Of a stretch of 35,264 bases of DNA, positions 9,831-19,785 are shown one piece after another; position 1 is the first letter of the stretch, and each line of letters starts with the position of its first letter. The stretch is from Plantago elongata (lineage: Eukaryota > Streptophyta > Magnoliopsida > Lamiales > Plantaginaceae). The position numbers and the translations under genes are program-made. The notes below the pieces were generated by a model. The model made no database searches, was not told where the DNA came from, and saw only the letters and a program-made list of their open reading frames with translations. The DNA lies in contig JAYMSP010001174.1 in the NCBI GenBank assembly GCA_036897095.1, positions 1 through 35,264 on the forward strand, written 5' to 3'.

Positions 9831-10340
9831 AAATACACATTCTCCTTACCCTTCAATTTAAATGATCATATTCTCAGCAAGATTTTATGTTTTGAACTCG
9901 TGCACATAACAATATCCAAAAGTTGATTTGAATCTTTCTAGGGTTTTGAGTATCTGAAGCCAAGAGACAAGTACCTAGGCACATGAAAGAGTGATTTTTT
10001 TTTTTAGTATTTTCATATCTCAAGATGGTTTTTACTTTTTAACCTAGTTTATGTTTTAGGGTTTCGAGAAACTACATAGTTTTTGTTCATTAATATTATT
10101 TTTCTTGGTGGATCTGGTTAATTAAACTTTCTTTTTTTTTAAAAAAGAAAGGGGAAAGAAGACATGAAAACTCTGCAAAAACCGCAGTACCATGATGAGA
10201 TCGATGTGTTTAAGGAAGAATAAATGATTCATCATCATCCGTGACTCTCGGGCTAAAGCGTGTCTGTTTTAACTATAACACCCAATTGTTTCTTTATGCA
10301 GGCTTAATTTGTACTTACTTTACTTGTTTCCGTACGGTCA
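9831..10340 (+). other. Probable 3' part of the pri-miR172 transcript
   Basis: Sequence downstream of the hairpin that is probably transcribed; the end is not determined. It contains GTAC cores at 9971, 10187, 10311 and 10332, the core bound by SPL transcription factors, and a 44-codon frame at 9792-9926 that starts inside the hairpin. Splicing and polyadenylation cannot be told from the sequence alone. Confidence 0.4.
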
Positions 10341-13300
10341 AGAGACATCCTTGATTTGTTTTTAATCATATACTGTAGTAGATTTCTTCATTTTACACCT
10401 ATATATATAAACAAATTATTCTTAATTTCTTAATGTTTGTTTATCAGTAGATTAATGGATATATATAGCTGTACAGTGTCATGATTTCAGTTTGCTTTGA
10501 GTATCAATTCATGTGTAAACAGTTTATTTAAACAATAGTGGCCTCTTAATTTTCATTATGCAAATCGAACATTTTGAATCCATTATTGCTAGTATGTGAA
10601 GTTTATATGTAAAAACTGAAGTGATTAATTATGAACCTGTGAGGCTTATATATGCATCTATGCAGATTAGTTTTACACATCAACTTAATTATGTTAACAT
10701 ACAGAACAGAACTTTCTGGCTTCTGCTATATGCAGAAATGTAAATCAATGCAGAAAGTGTCGCTCACATCAGAACTACATATACAAACTCATCATGCAAT
10801 TTGAAACTGTTAGAATTTATGAAGAAAAGAATTTGTAAACTATGCCTTGTGGGGTATGTTTACTATGAGACTACTTTTTAATTATTCGTTAATTAAGTGA
10901 TTAAAATATATAGTCGTTTATCTAATTTATAGTACATCCAACATAGTTTTGATCAGTTTCTTGGGGATGATCGCTTGGTATTAGGGCGTGGTTTGAGACA
11001 TAGTATAGTTATATTTTCTTGGCAAGTCGAAACTCAAAAGGCTGGATCTGTGTATTTGTTCTTCATTCGTTATGGATAGTGGTTCCGCGACTTCAACTTG
11101 TACACATTGTATTTTAATTGAATCTCTCTTAACTGTTGCAATAGGGCTGGACTCTTAATGCCCTAAAATTCGAAGGCTCCATGCGGACTTTGAAACTAAA
11201 AGCTAGGGCCAGCTGCACAACATTACAACAAATGAAAATGTTTAAGATTATCTTGTCAATTGTCATTACAAATAAGAACATCTATTGAAATGTGCAACTC
11301 TTATACTGCTATTTGAATCAAAATCATCAATAAACTCTTCATAATTAACTTTCTACAATTGTCTTTATTCTTGCATGAAGTAATTCATACTATGTTCAGC
11401 ATGTACTAATATTGTAGAACGAATTAGAAATTTTATACACATAATATACACAATTAGACTGGACTGCGAAGCACAACTCAGTTCGTAAGAGGCTTCATCT
11501 CCAACTGATAAATAAACACCTTCGACCATTTCAAAAGATAAAAAATAAACACAATTAGTCTGTGGTTCAAGTTCAACCTTGGGCCCTGAAATCGGAGGCC
11601 CTATTCACCTGAATAATCAGCTACAAACAGTCCCGATACTAGATTCTATTGGGCCAACTCTTCACAAGACTTATGACATTCCTGTCCCATAACATGAACT
11701 GATGAAAGGTCATCTTACGAAAATTGGAAGGATTGTCACAACTCACCAGTGTTCGAAATATATACTGCAAATTCTCCTTGTTTTCTTGGGACGTAGGGAG
11801 TGTATGTATCGGCTATTTACGCAATAATAATTATATGTGATCATTTTAATATTTTACTTAAAAGAAGTAATTTACATATATGGGCTCTAATTAAATATTT
11901 GCAGATGACTAATCTTCTTGTATTTTAAATTTCTTGAACTTCTTGTGCACTTGGGTAGTATTTTCACATCGATGCTTTGTGGAAATTACAAGGGCCTGGA
12001 TTGTATAACAAGTTAACTAGTCCGGCCCATACCTGCAGAAGCAAATTGGGCCGTGGACATTTGACATGATCAACTAAGCCAGGACCTGGAGCAGGCGACC
12101 ACCTCCAATAGTTGGGGATATATCATATGTGCCTCTCTTTTTTAGGAGATGATGGCGTAATTTGATATGGTGATGGAGTCGGAATGAATGCATAGTGGTC
12201 CAACAAATGACATTCGCTTGAAAACAAATGTTTCTAAAAGAAAGTCATTCAAACATTACAACTCGTCCACATATAAAGCTCGAAAAAACTAAATTACACA
12301 TGAGTGAACGTGTGTGTCGATTCATGGTCCAATAATTTGGCATGGAGAACCATTTTGCCAAAACAAAAGATAAGAGTGTGTGCGTGAGAAACTACAATTG
12401 ACAAGGACACTTGACAAATTCGTTTTGTTTTATTTTTAACTTATTTTCCAGAATCATTGAAACAAAACAAAAGGATATTTCACTTTCATTAGGTAATGAA
12501 TGAACATACACAGATGGCACATCCAACGTGGGATTTTAATTTCTCTAGAAGACGTGTTCAAAGTTCACTCATATCACTTGCTATTAAATTCATCACAAAC
12601 GTTTTTATCGCCTTTATTTCTTAACTTAGTCAAGACCATATATATGTCCCATTAGCTCTACTCTCTCATATTTAATAATGAACTGCGTCGAAATGAACTG
12701 AACCGAATTAAATTTAATTGACCATAAGTGATTTAAAGTTGAAAAGAACATAGTCTTACATGTATACCAGTCTATTTTTACATGGTATCCGAGTCCACTC
12801 TCACTCACTAAGTAGTCGAAGCCTCTTCGCCTACGCACTATTACAACATTATTTATTGATCCCACATGGATGGATAATGTATCTGGTAGGTACAGTATGT
12901 AAAGAATGCAGCTTATCTAGAAGAGAGCAAGGAGTAGAAAAGTCAGCTGCATCGAATCGAGTCTGATAAAAATGGTGTAGGTAGCTCAATCATATCGTTA
13001 TCGTCACCATGAACAATCCACAGTTTGCACATTTAGTAGTACAGACTAGTGAGCCTAAACCCTGTAAAATTGATTAAGGTGTGCCTGCGCATTGGACTAA
13101 TAATTGGTGCAGGCAGAACAGAACCGAACAGAACAGGCACATGAAATTGGATTTCAATAACACCAAGTTACTTGTTCGAATCAATTATACATTAATTGTT
13201 TTCAAACAAATAAATTGTCCAACCACCTTATCCTGGCCCTATTTGGCTCTTTTCTAACCGACTTGTAGACTAGCCTCTGACGTGTTTCAACTGTTCAATA

Positions 13301-13370
13301 TCATACTGGGTGCTGTCAACTGTGAACCCCCCACATCTATTCATTCTACTTACTTATTCCATATGACTTA
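10341..13370. other. Intergenic, no gene seen
   Basis: Three kilobases of AT-rich spacer without a credible reading frame or RNA gene. At about 12664-12750 there is a stretch of GAACTGAACC/GAATTAAA-type degenerate repeats resembling the pair near 30.27 and 31.1 kb. At about 11148-11220 and 11575-11640 there are short segments with GGGCC-type motifs that may be transposon debris. Confidence 0.4.
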
Positions 13371-13373
13371 ATG

Positions 13374-13480
13374 CGGTTTGGTATACGATACACTATAATA
13401 CGAATGTGATACATAAACATAAGATCGAGATGAAATCGTATCGAATCTATCTACATTATAGTGTATTGTCTACAAAGTCA
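13374..13480. mobile_element. Small inverted-repeat element
   Basis: An element of about 107 bp with terminal inverted repeats of roughly 25 bp: GGTATACGATACACTATAAT near the left end matches the inverse of ATTATAGTGTATTGTCTAC near the right end with few mismatches. A short TIR-only structure with no frame fits a MITE; the family is not recognised. Confidence 0.6.
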
Positions 13481-13823
13481 TCTGGTAGTTAAATTAGTAG
13501 TAGTAGTGCTTGAGACAAATCGAAATCGATGCTAAACATATAGGGATAAGGTTCATGACCACACATTTATTGTCCTACCTAAACTGTTTCTTGAATTCAT
13601 GAATCTAGCATAATACATTTTTGAGATACATGCTGCAAGGAATTGAATTAAGTTGTAAGTTTTAACTACCACCTTCCGGTATTTGATTCGGATATTTCGA
13701 ATAATGTACTTCTTTTGATGAAGGCAGGCTCGGCTTCAATGACCTAGTTGTTTAATACTATCATACGGGATGTGAGTCTACTTGTATAGTATAATACATG
13801 CACATCACTCAATTCAATAATAT

Positions 13824-14041
13824 TAGTTTATAAACTATCAGTATGAGGTTAAGGATTATTTCGGACCTTACGTTCAAAAAAAGAAAGAACTTGTAAGTTT
13901 TGGACGGACATAACATCTTTAAGCGATGTTTTATACGTTTTGAACTCTTTATATCCCGAATATACACGGTAACTTGTTTGAAATATTAATATCAGTAATA
14001 TGTATCGAAACTAAAACTCATACTGATAGTTCATAAATTGT
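13824..14041. mobile_element. Small inverted-repeat element upstream of DVL gene
   Basis: TAGTTTATAAACTATCAGTA at 13824-13843 is answered by the inverse, TACTGATAGTTCATAAATTG, at 14021-14040, and the pairing extends into TGAG/CTCA. The whole is about 218 bp without coding capacity, so a MITE is likely. It ends about 285 bp before the DVL TATA box. Confidence 0.65.
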
Positions 14042-14326
14042 AAAACCACTACTTACGGAAGGCAGAGATGATTGATCCCAGGAGTGTGGACTATAATTCT
14101 GTTAAGCCAAGTAAAAAAGAAAATAAATATTACAATGATAACCACACAAAAGAAATCAAAGAAAATCCTAGTACCATGTCCAACACCATAATTTTTCTTA
14201 AAAAATTGCAATAATAGTACGACCAACAATAAACAAAAAAATAAAAAATAAAATAGGTGGGTCTCCCTATGTAGGCTAGGGTGGACCCACATCCACGTCA
14301 TCCCTAAACCTATTATTTCTCCATAG

Positions 14327-14334
14327 TATAAATA
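14327..14334 (+). promoter_or_regulatory. TATA box of the DVL-like gene
   Basis: TATAAATA lies 160 bp upstream of the start codon, predicting a leader of about 135 bases starting near 14358. CCACGTCA, with an ACGT core, lies shortly upstream near 14293. Confidence 0.6.
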
Positions 14335-14493
14335 CCAATAACAACTTGATCATTTTACCAATTCCTCTTCACCTTATTCTTATCTGTATATGTATAAAAA
14401 GAAACCCAAATCTCACGCAAAATTCATCCAAAACCCCTGAAAATCCCAAATTCCCCAATTTGTTCAATTCAAACCCTAGAAATCGATTCGATC

Positions 14494-14757
14494 ATGGCAG
14501 TGTCAATTATTGTTTCATCATCATCGTCTTCGACATCGGCTAAGCAGATCTATTTGGACGAGAATTGGAAGTTGTCGAAGAAACCCAGCTTCTCGAAAAG
14601 CTCCAAGAGTTTTTCTTCTTCGAATTCGTGTTACAGGAAGTGCAGTTTTACGAGAAAGTGTGCGGCTTTGGTGAAGGAGCAGAGGGCGAGGTTTTACATT
14701 TTCAGGAGATGTGTCACTATGTTGCTTTGTTGGCGTGATAATTACGGTGATTGTTGA
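14494..14757 (+). CDS. RTFL: DVL/ROTUNDIFOLIA-like (RTFL) small polypeptide, 87 aa
   Basis: Member of the DEVIL/ROTUNDIFOLIA family of small, plasma-membrane-associated plant polypeptides that restrict cell proliferation along organ axes and alter leaf, fruit and inflorescence shape when over-produced. The diagnostic RTF domain is at about residues 51-82: [20 protein letters not shown] followed by [12 protein letters not shown], with the conserved Cys, the KEQRARFY core and the CW(R/H)D end. The N-terminal half is Ser/Lys-rich, variable and probably disordered. The gene is intronless, as usual. The ATG has a good context (GATCATGGCA), and a longer overlapping frame in another register is a shadow. 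It lies between MIR172 and an SDIR1-type gene, the same company as DVL8 in Arabidopsis as remembered; the exact paralogue is inferred. Confidence 0.93.
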   Translation: MAVSIIVSSSSSSTSAKQIYLDENWKLSKKPSFSKSSKSFSSSNSCYRKCSFTRKCAALVKEQRARFYIFRRCVTMLLCWRDNYGDC

Positions 14758-16959
14758 TTTTAGTAGTGTAGAGTTGTGAGAATTGTGTGAAGCAGCTAGC
14801 TCTTCCTTTCTATGAGATAGTCGATTTGGTTATCGTTCGAGATTTTGCCAGCATCCGAGGAGGAAGAAGAAGAAGATGAATGAAACTGATAATTAAGCTG
14901 CTGCTTGTTGCTTTTTGTTTTTTGAAACTCCGACCTAATGATTGGAGTTGAAGCGTATTGGTGTAAGGGTGTAGTTTTAATGAATGGAATGAAAGATGTG
15001 ATTTTGTATATATGAAGGGAGTAAGAAAGAAAGTTGCAAAGGATTTGGGCTTCTGGGTATTTTTGTTCTTGGATCATCAACATCAATGAATGATTGATTT
15101 TCACTTTGTTCTGTTTTTAGCAGTTGTTGATTGCAAGAAATGATTGCACAGTTGACTAGTAGAAGAAAGGGGCTCCAATTTTAATATTCTATTCAACAAT
15201 TGTTGTGTAAAAGGTTTGCCTTTTGATTGGTGTAAAGAGTTGTGTTTGTTCTCCCTTTCAAGAACTCATTTTTCTTTTCTCCAGTCAAACAAGAAACAAT
15301 CTTGTTTTTCAACTGGTATGTTTCATATAAGTAAGATATATGTATGAATTAGTTATATATACTAGAATTTTATGTAAGTCGAAAGCGTTGTTGGAAGAGC
15401 TACCCCTTCGTATGCAATAGTGAGGTGATTACGGATTAATCCCACATGATAATGAAAATGAAAGCTTATTTTATTGATTAGGAATTAAGAATAGTTAGAT
15501 ACATTATGAACTTGATCGAATTCATTTAATCATGGGACTTGTAAATTTGGAATATTTCAAGGATGTACTCGGTTTCAAGGTGTTGAACTTTTTGAAAGTT
15601 CTAACTATTAGGATATAGAAGTTTGTGTTTTTGGAAGTATAGTATTGAAGTTTGTTGCGATTGTTGTATGAATTTTACTATTATTAGGCCTAAGTACATG
15701 GAAATCGGGCTACTAATTAAATCTTTCAAAACTGAATTAGGTCTATAAATAAGAAAATTATTAGTTGAAAACGTTTAGTAGAGTTTTGAAGTTTGAAATG
15801 GTCCGTAATGTTATCTATAAACACTAGCTAAAGCCAATTAAAGTTGTACATGATTAATCGAAATAAGACTTTTAACGTATATATGTGATGAAACTATCGT
15901 TTGAGTTATCAATCGTTATTAAATTATAATACTACAAGCTAGATGACCTTTATGATTCTAAAATGAATGATGGTGGAAAATAGAAACTATAGAGGAGTAT
16001 AGTAGTTTGTGTTAGATAGGATTAAGAGTGTTGGGATGTTAGGTTTGTGAGATGGCTCTTGTTTTTCTATAGAATTGGTGAGAGAGATGGTTAATAATTG
16101 TTTATTAAGCTTGGAAGAAGTATAACATAATAATGTTTTGAACTGATGAAAGAGTTTAGGGATTGTGACAGATTTTATATTATTTTAGTGCAAGTAGTTT
16201 GATGACATTTAAGACGTAGTAACAGGAAAAAGAAGGTTATCTAGAAAATGATGCGAAATTGAAGCTGAGTGACTGATGAGTGTAGAGTAGAGCCTCTTTG
16301 GAGTATGGAATATGGATATGTGAGAAGGCTACTCCAATCCTCTATTGGACAACTCAAATATGCCATTTCACCCATTAACAACGAAACGTACCTCATCTCT
16401 TGTTAATAGATCGGAATTCACCCTTTAATTGATAAAGAAGAAAAAATATTAATTAACACACATTATTTTCAATTTATTCTCATTCGTGTAATCATAAAAA
16501 TCTTATAATTAGTCGTTTAATTATTATAACATTAAGACATGATCCTTAGACTTATTTTTAGAGAGATCTTTTAAACGGTTTTAGAAAATATATTATTGGT
16601 ACTACTCCTTGTTTGACATTGCTTTAACCCCTATTATCATTAATTTTGACATTACAATTATGTAATACGGAGTCTTGTGAGAGTGTGTATTTTTTATTTT
16701 TAAACGGCAAGATTATAATTACAATCACTTTTTAAATCACCTCATGCCTTCATCAAGGATAGACCTCTTTACCTTCTACTTTATGCTCTAGTTTCATTTC
16801 GATGCACCTTATAACTCTAAATACAAATAAAAATATATTGATATTAAAAAAAGAAATTATATTATTAACAAATTGCATCTTTTCTTTATAAAAACTCATA
16901 CTTCTTAATTCAATATTTAAAGTGTTTGTAGTCGATCGGTACTTATTATTTTAATGATA
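14758..16959. other. DVL 3' UTR and intergenic spacer
   Basis: The first 300-400 bases are probably the 3' UTR of the DVL-like gene. A minus-strand frame there (14796-15104) is low-complexity and has no family features. The rest is AT-rich spacer in which no gene or RNA was recognised. Confidence 0.4.
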
Positions 16960-16960
16960 C

Positions 16961-17016
<56 letters not shown>
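16960..17016. repeat. ATT trinucleotide microsatellite
   Basis: About 19 perfect units of ATT/TTA in a row, ending before TAGGTGATG. A shorter interrupted TTATT stretch precedes it near 16944. Confidence 0.95.
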
Positions 17017-17917
17017 TAGGTGATGTTTGAAAATGAAAATGTAGGCCATAAGTGAAACTTAAGTGTAGGGCAGGCAAAACTGATAAAATAATCCGAACAT
17101 TATAGCTCAAGTGTCCACATTGGCATGTGATGGAAAGGGGCATTGTTCAATGATGGTATCATATTAAAGTTCGATCGTGCAACGAGTAAATAGACTCATC
17201 GATTAATACTATATTGTGGAATTTTCGTAAACGACATAATTTTTCTTGATTAAGTGAAATACTATATTATTTCAATTCAAGTGCTTTACACGATAATGAG
17301 TTCTTATCTTCGTTAAAAGAAATTTTAATAAATTTCATTTTACTTCAATTTTTCATTGTTATTTCTTACACAACGATTTGGTGATTACACGATGTTTTAT
17401 TAATGTTTAATCACTATGGTTGATTGCAAGAGAATATGTAAGACAAAAGTGCAATCATATGGAAATCCATTCCGTGGAAAGACAAGACGAGAATCATATT
17501 GATTTGGATTAGGAGGTTATAAGTAGTAGTTAATGAAGTATTCATAATTGAGTAGGGTTATCTTATTCTTATCTCATAATCCGTGATTTGACCATTGAGG
17601 ACCACTTTTGCTTGTTTGACGACTAGTCACTGACTCACGGGACTTTGGACGGTCGATTGATCCCAGTTGCAAATGTAATGTGCGACCATAGAGGCATAGA
17701 CAAACCATGTGTAAAAACAAGCACGTCGAATAGCTGAATACAATTATTATCAATTCGAATTGTAATAAAATTAGAAATGTAGTGATTAGGACCGGCTCTA
17801 AAGATTCAAGGGCTTCATGCGAAATTTTAAAATTCACCTCAAATTTATAATATAAGTTAAAAGATAATAAAATATATTGCATAAAAATTGAATTAAGTTT
17901 GTAATAAAACAATATAA
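17017..17917. other. Intergenic, no gene seen
   Basis: AT-rich spacer. Near 17788-17835 there is a segment (ACCGGCTCTAAAGATTCAAG, then GGGCTTCATGCGAAATTT) that resembles common plant transposon ends, but no partner end was identified. Confidence 0.3.
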
Positions 17918-18110
17918 TTCCTCCGTCTCAACTTCATTTTCACGTATTGTATTTTGATCCGTCACAACTTTATCTTCTCATCTATTAAATAAAAAAATAT
18001 ATCTTCTACTATATAAACTATCACTCCTAACTACGTTAGTTACGTTTTCTCTACTTTATTTTTAAAACTTATTTCCGGCCCGTAAAAATATATGTTCTCG
18101 ATGGAGAGAG
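17918..18110. mobile_element. Decayed Stowaway-type MITE
   Basis: TTCCTCCGTCTCAACTTC at the left and the inverse-like ATGGAGAGAG followed by TA at the right match degraded Stowaway (Tc1/mariner) ends. The interior is AT-rich and the length of about 190 bp is typical. Confidence 0.6.
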
Positions 18111-19700
18111 TATAAAATATATCACTTTCAAAATATAATATAATACTGTAAGTTTTATTTGAAATAAAATCATATAGTATTAATTGTTTATAACATACTT
18201 TTATTTACATTTCAATTTCTATTACTACCATGATATTAAATTGGACTCTTAAAAGATTAAGATCTCGTACAAATGATTATATCGTATAAGTTTAAAGTCG
18301 GTCATGGTAGTGATTGCATTTACCTGAAATAGATACATTAAAATCAATCAAGGAGATGCAATGCATGGTGTCTCACATGTGAATCAAAATCAAGTGATCA
18401 CCATCCCGTGTTGTTTAGTAATGCATGACAATACAATCATTAGTTCGTTCATTTATGCATTCGTGTTAATTTGTTTAGAGTATAAAGTGTGTGATTATTT
18501 GTACATGTGATCTTTGACTAATCACTCTTCATTTCTTTAACTTTTGGACTCATATAGTTAACGTACTAGGTATACCATACCACTTCATAGCAGAATATGA
18601 GAACATTATAACACAATGTGAGAACATCACACGTCTTGCACATTGATACTTAAAATTTGTTTTAGATCCGTGACCTTTAGTTTGCACGTTTATGTGGAAT
18701 TCTAACTATTTACTATTCATTCCTACTCGATTTTAATCCACCACTTTAAAACAAATTTTAAAAACAATGTGAAATATTCAAGTTATACAAGTTTATATGT
18801 GGACAAACATCAGTGATAAATACATACATAAATATAATCTAAAATATTCATCATAAACATTATTGGTATTGCTTTAGACATTAAACATATAATTAACATA
18901 TAATTAAGAACATAAAACCGTCTCTTCGATCTCTCAATAATACACATCTCTTCTAATATTTTGGCTCTCCTAGGATTTTGTGTTACATATGTCACATTCA
19001 CTTTCCGACACAATTTAACATCGATGCGTACATAATCTATGTGTAGAAAATCAAACGTGAGATTAGTTCCAAGACGCAAGAAATAATAGTAAATTTTAAC
19101 TAAATTTCTTCTGGGTTTGGTTTTTACACGGCGGACAGTTAGGTCTATCACACATGTAGTGCATAATCATTAAAAAACACTATTAAGCTAAGGATTACCA
19201 TGAACAGGGCATAATTATTTTCAGGTGTGTACTTGTAGAGGTGCGTGAGCACCTTGAAAGTCGAAACCTTTAGATGAAGTGTAGAAAAGAAATCGTAATC
19301 ACTTGGTTCGTGTGTGGTGCAATTGCAGCAGTACAAGTACAGAGCGAAGCTGCGAATGCAAACACAAGAAAACCAATCCAATACAGAGTCTGAGGAACTG
19401 GGTAAGTATGGGGTTAAATACTTCTGAGAAAAACACATGTTACATACAAGTCAAGTTTGGCACTCCATATAAACCGAATATAGCATTTCATCTGCCCACT
19501 ATACTTTCGGGTATGGCGATTAATCAATGGCTTTGACTGCAACATAGTATCACTAGGCAATATTTCCAACCATTACCTGGGTGAAATTGATGTGTATATA
19601 TGCATCTACAATGCCACTATACTAGCCTAGTCAATTCATCATCTAACAAGATTTTATAGAAATGCACTTTCCTCACATAGATCAATCGCCTCGGGATCTA
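18111..19700. other. Intergenic, no gene seen
   Basis: Downstream flank of the SDIR1-type gene. Two minus-strand frames at 18810-19438 have no recognisable domain and look like chance. The last part may include the 3' UTR of the SDIR1-type gene. Confidence 0.4.
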
Positions 19701-19785
19701 ATCTTCTGAATTAACTTTAATTTGGCATGTGTACATGTATATGAAGTATGTACTAGTACTATGCAGACATGAAAGCCTCCAATGC

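Noticed and set aside
9601-10340. Possible protein gene in the MIR172 transcript
   Set aside because: Apart from the short 44-codon frame reported as a finding, no frame has protein-like features; the locus is explained by the miR172 hairpin.
14053-14301. 82-codon minus-strand hydrophobic frame
   Set aside because: Runs of Phe, Ile and Leu come from poly-T tracts in the DVL promoter region; no family features.
17574-17912. 112-codon minus-strand frame
   Set aside because: Composition of translated AT-rich DNA, no domain, next to a decayed Stowaway element.
18810-19438. Two minus-strand frames of 96 and 113 codons
   Set aside because: No recognisable domain and no support for splicing to the SDIR1-type gene, whose C-terminus at 19786 is already complete.
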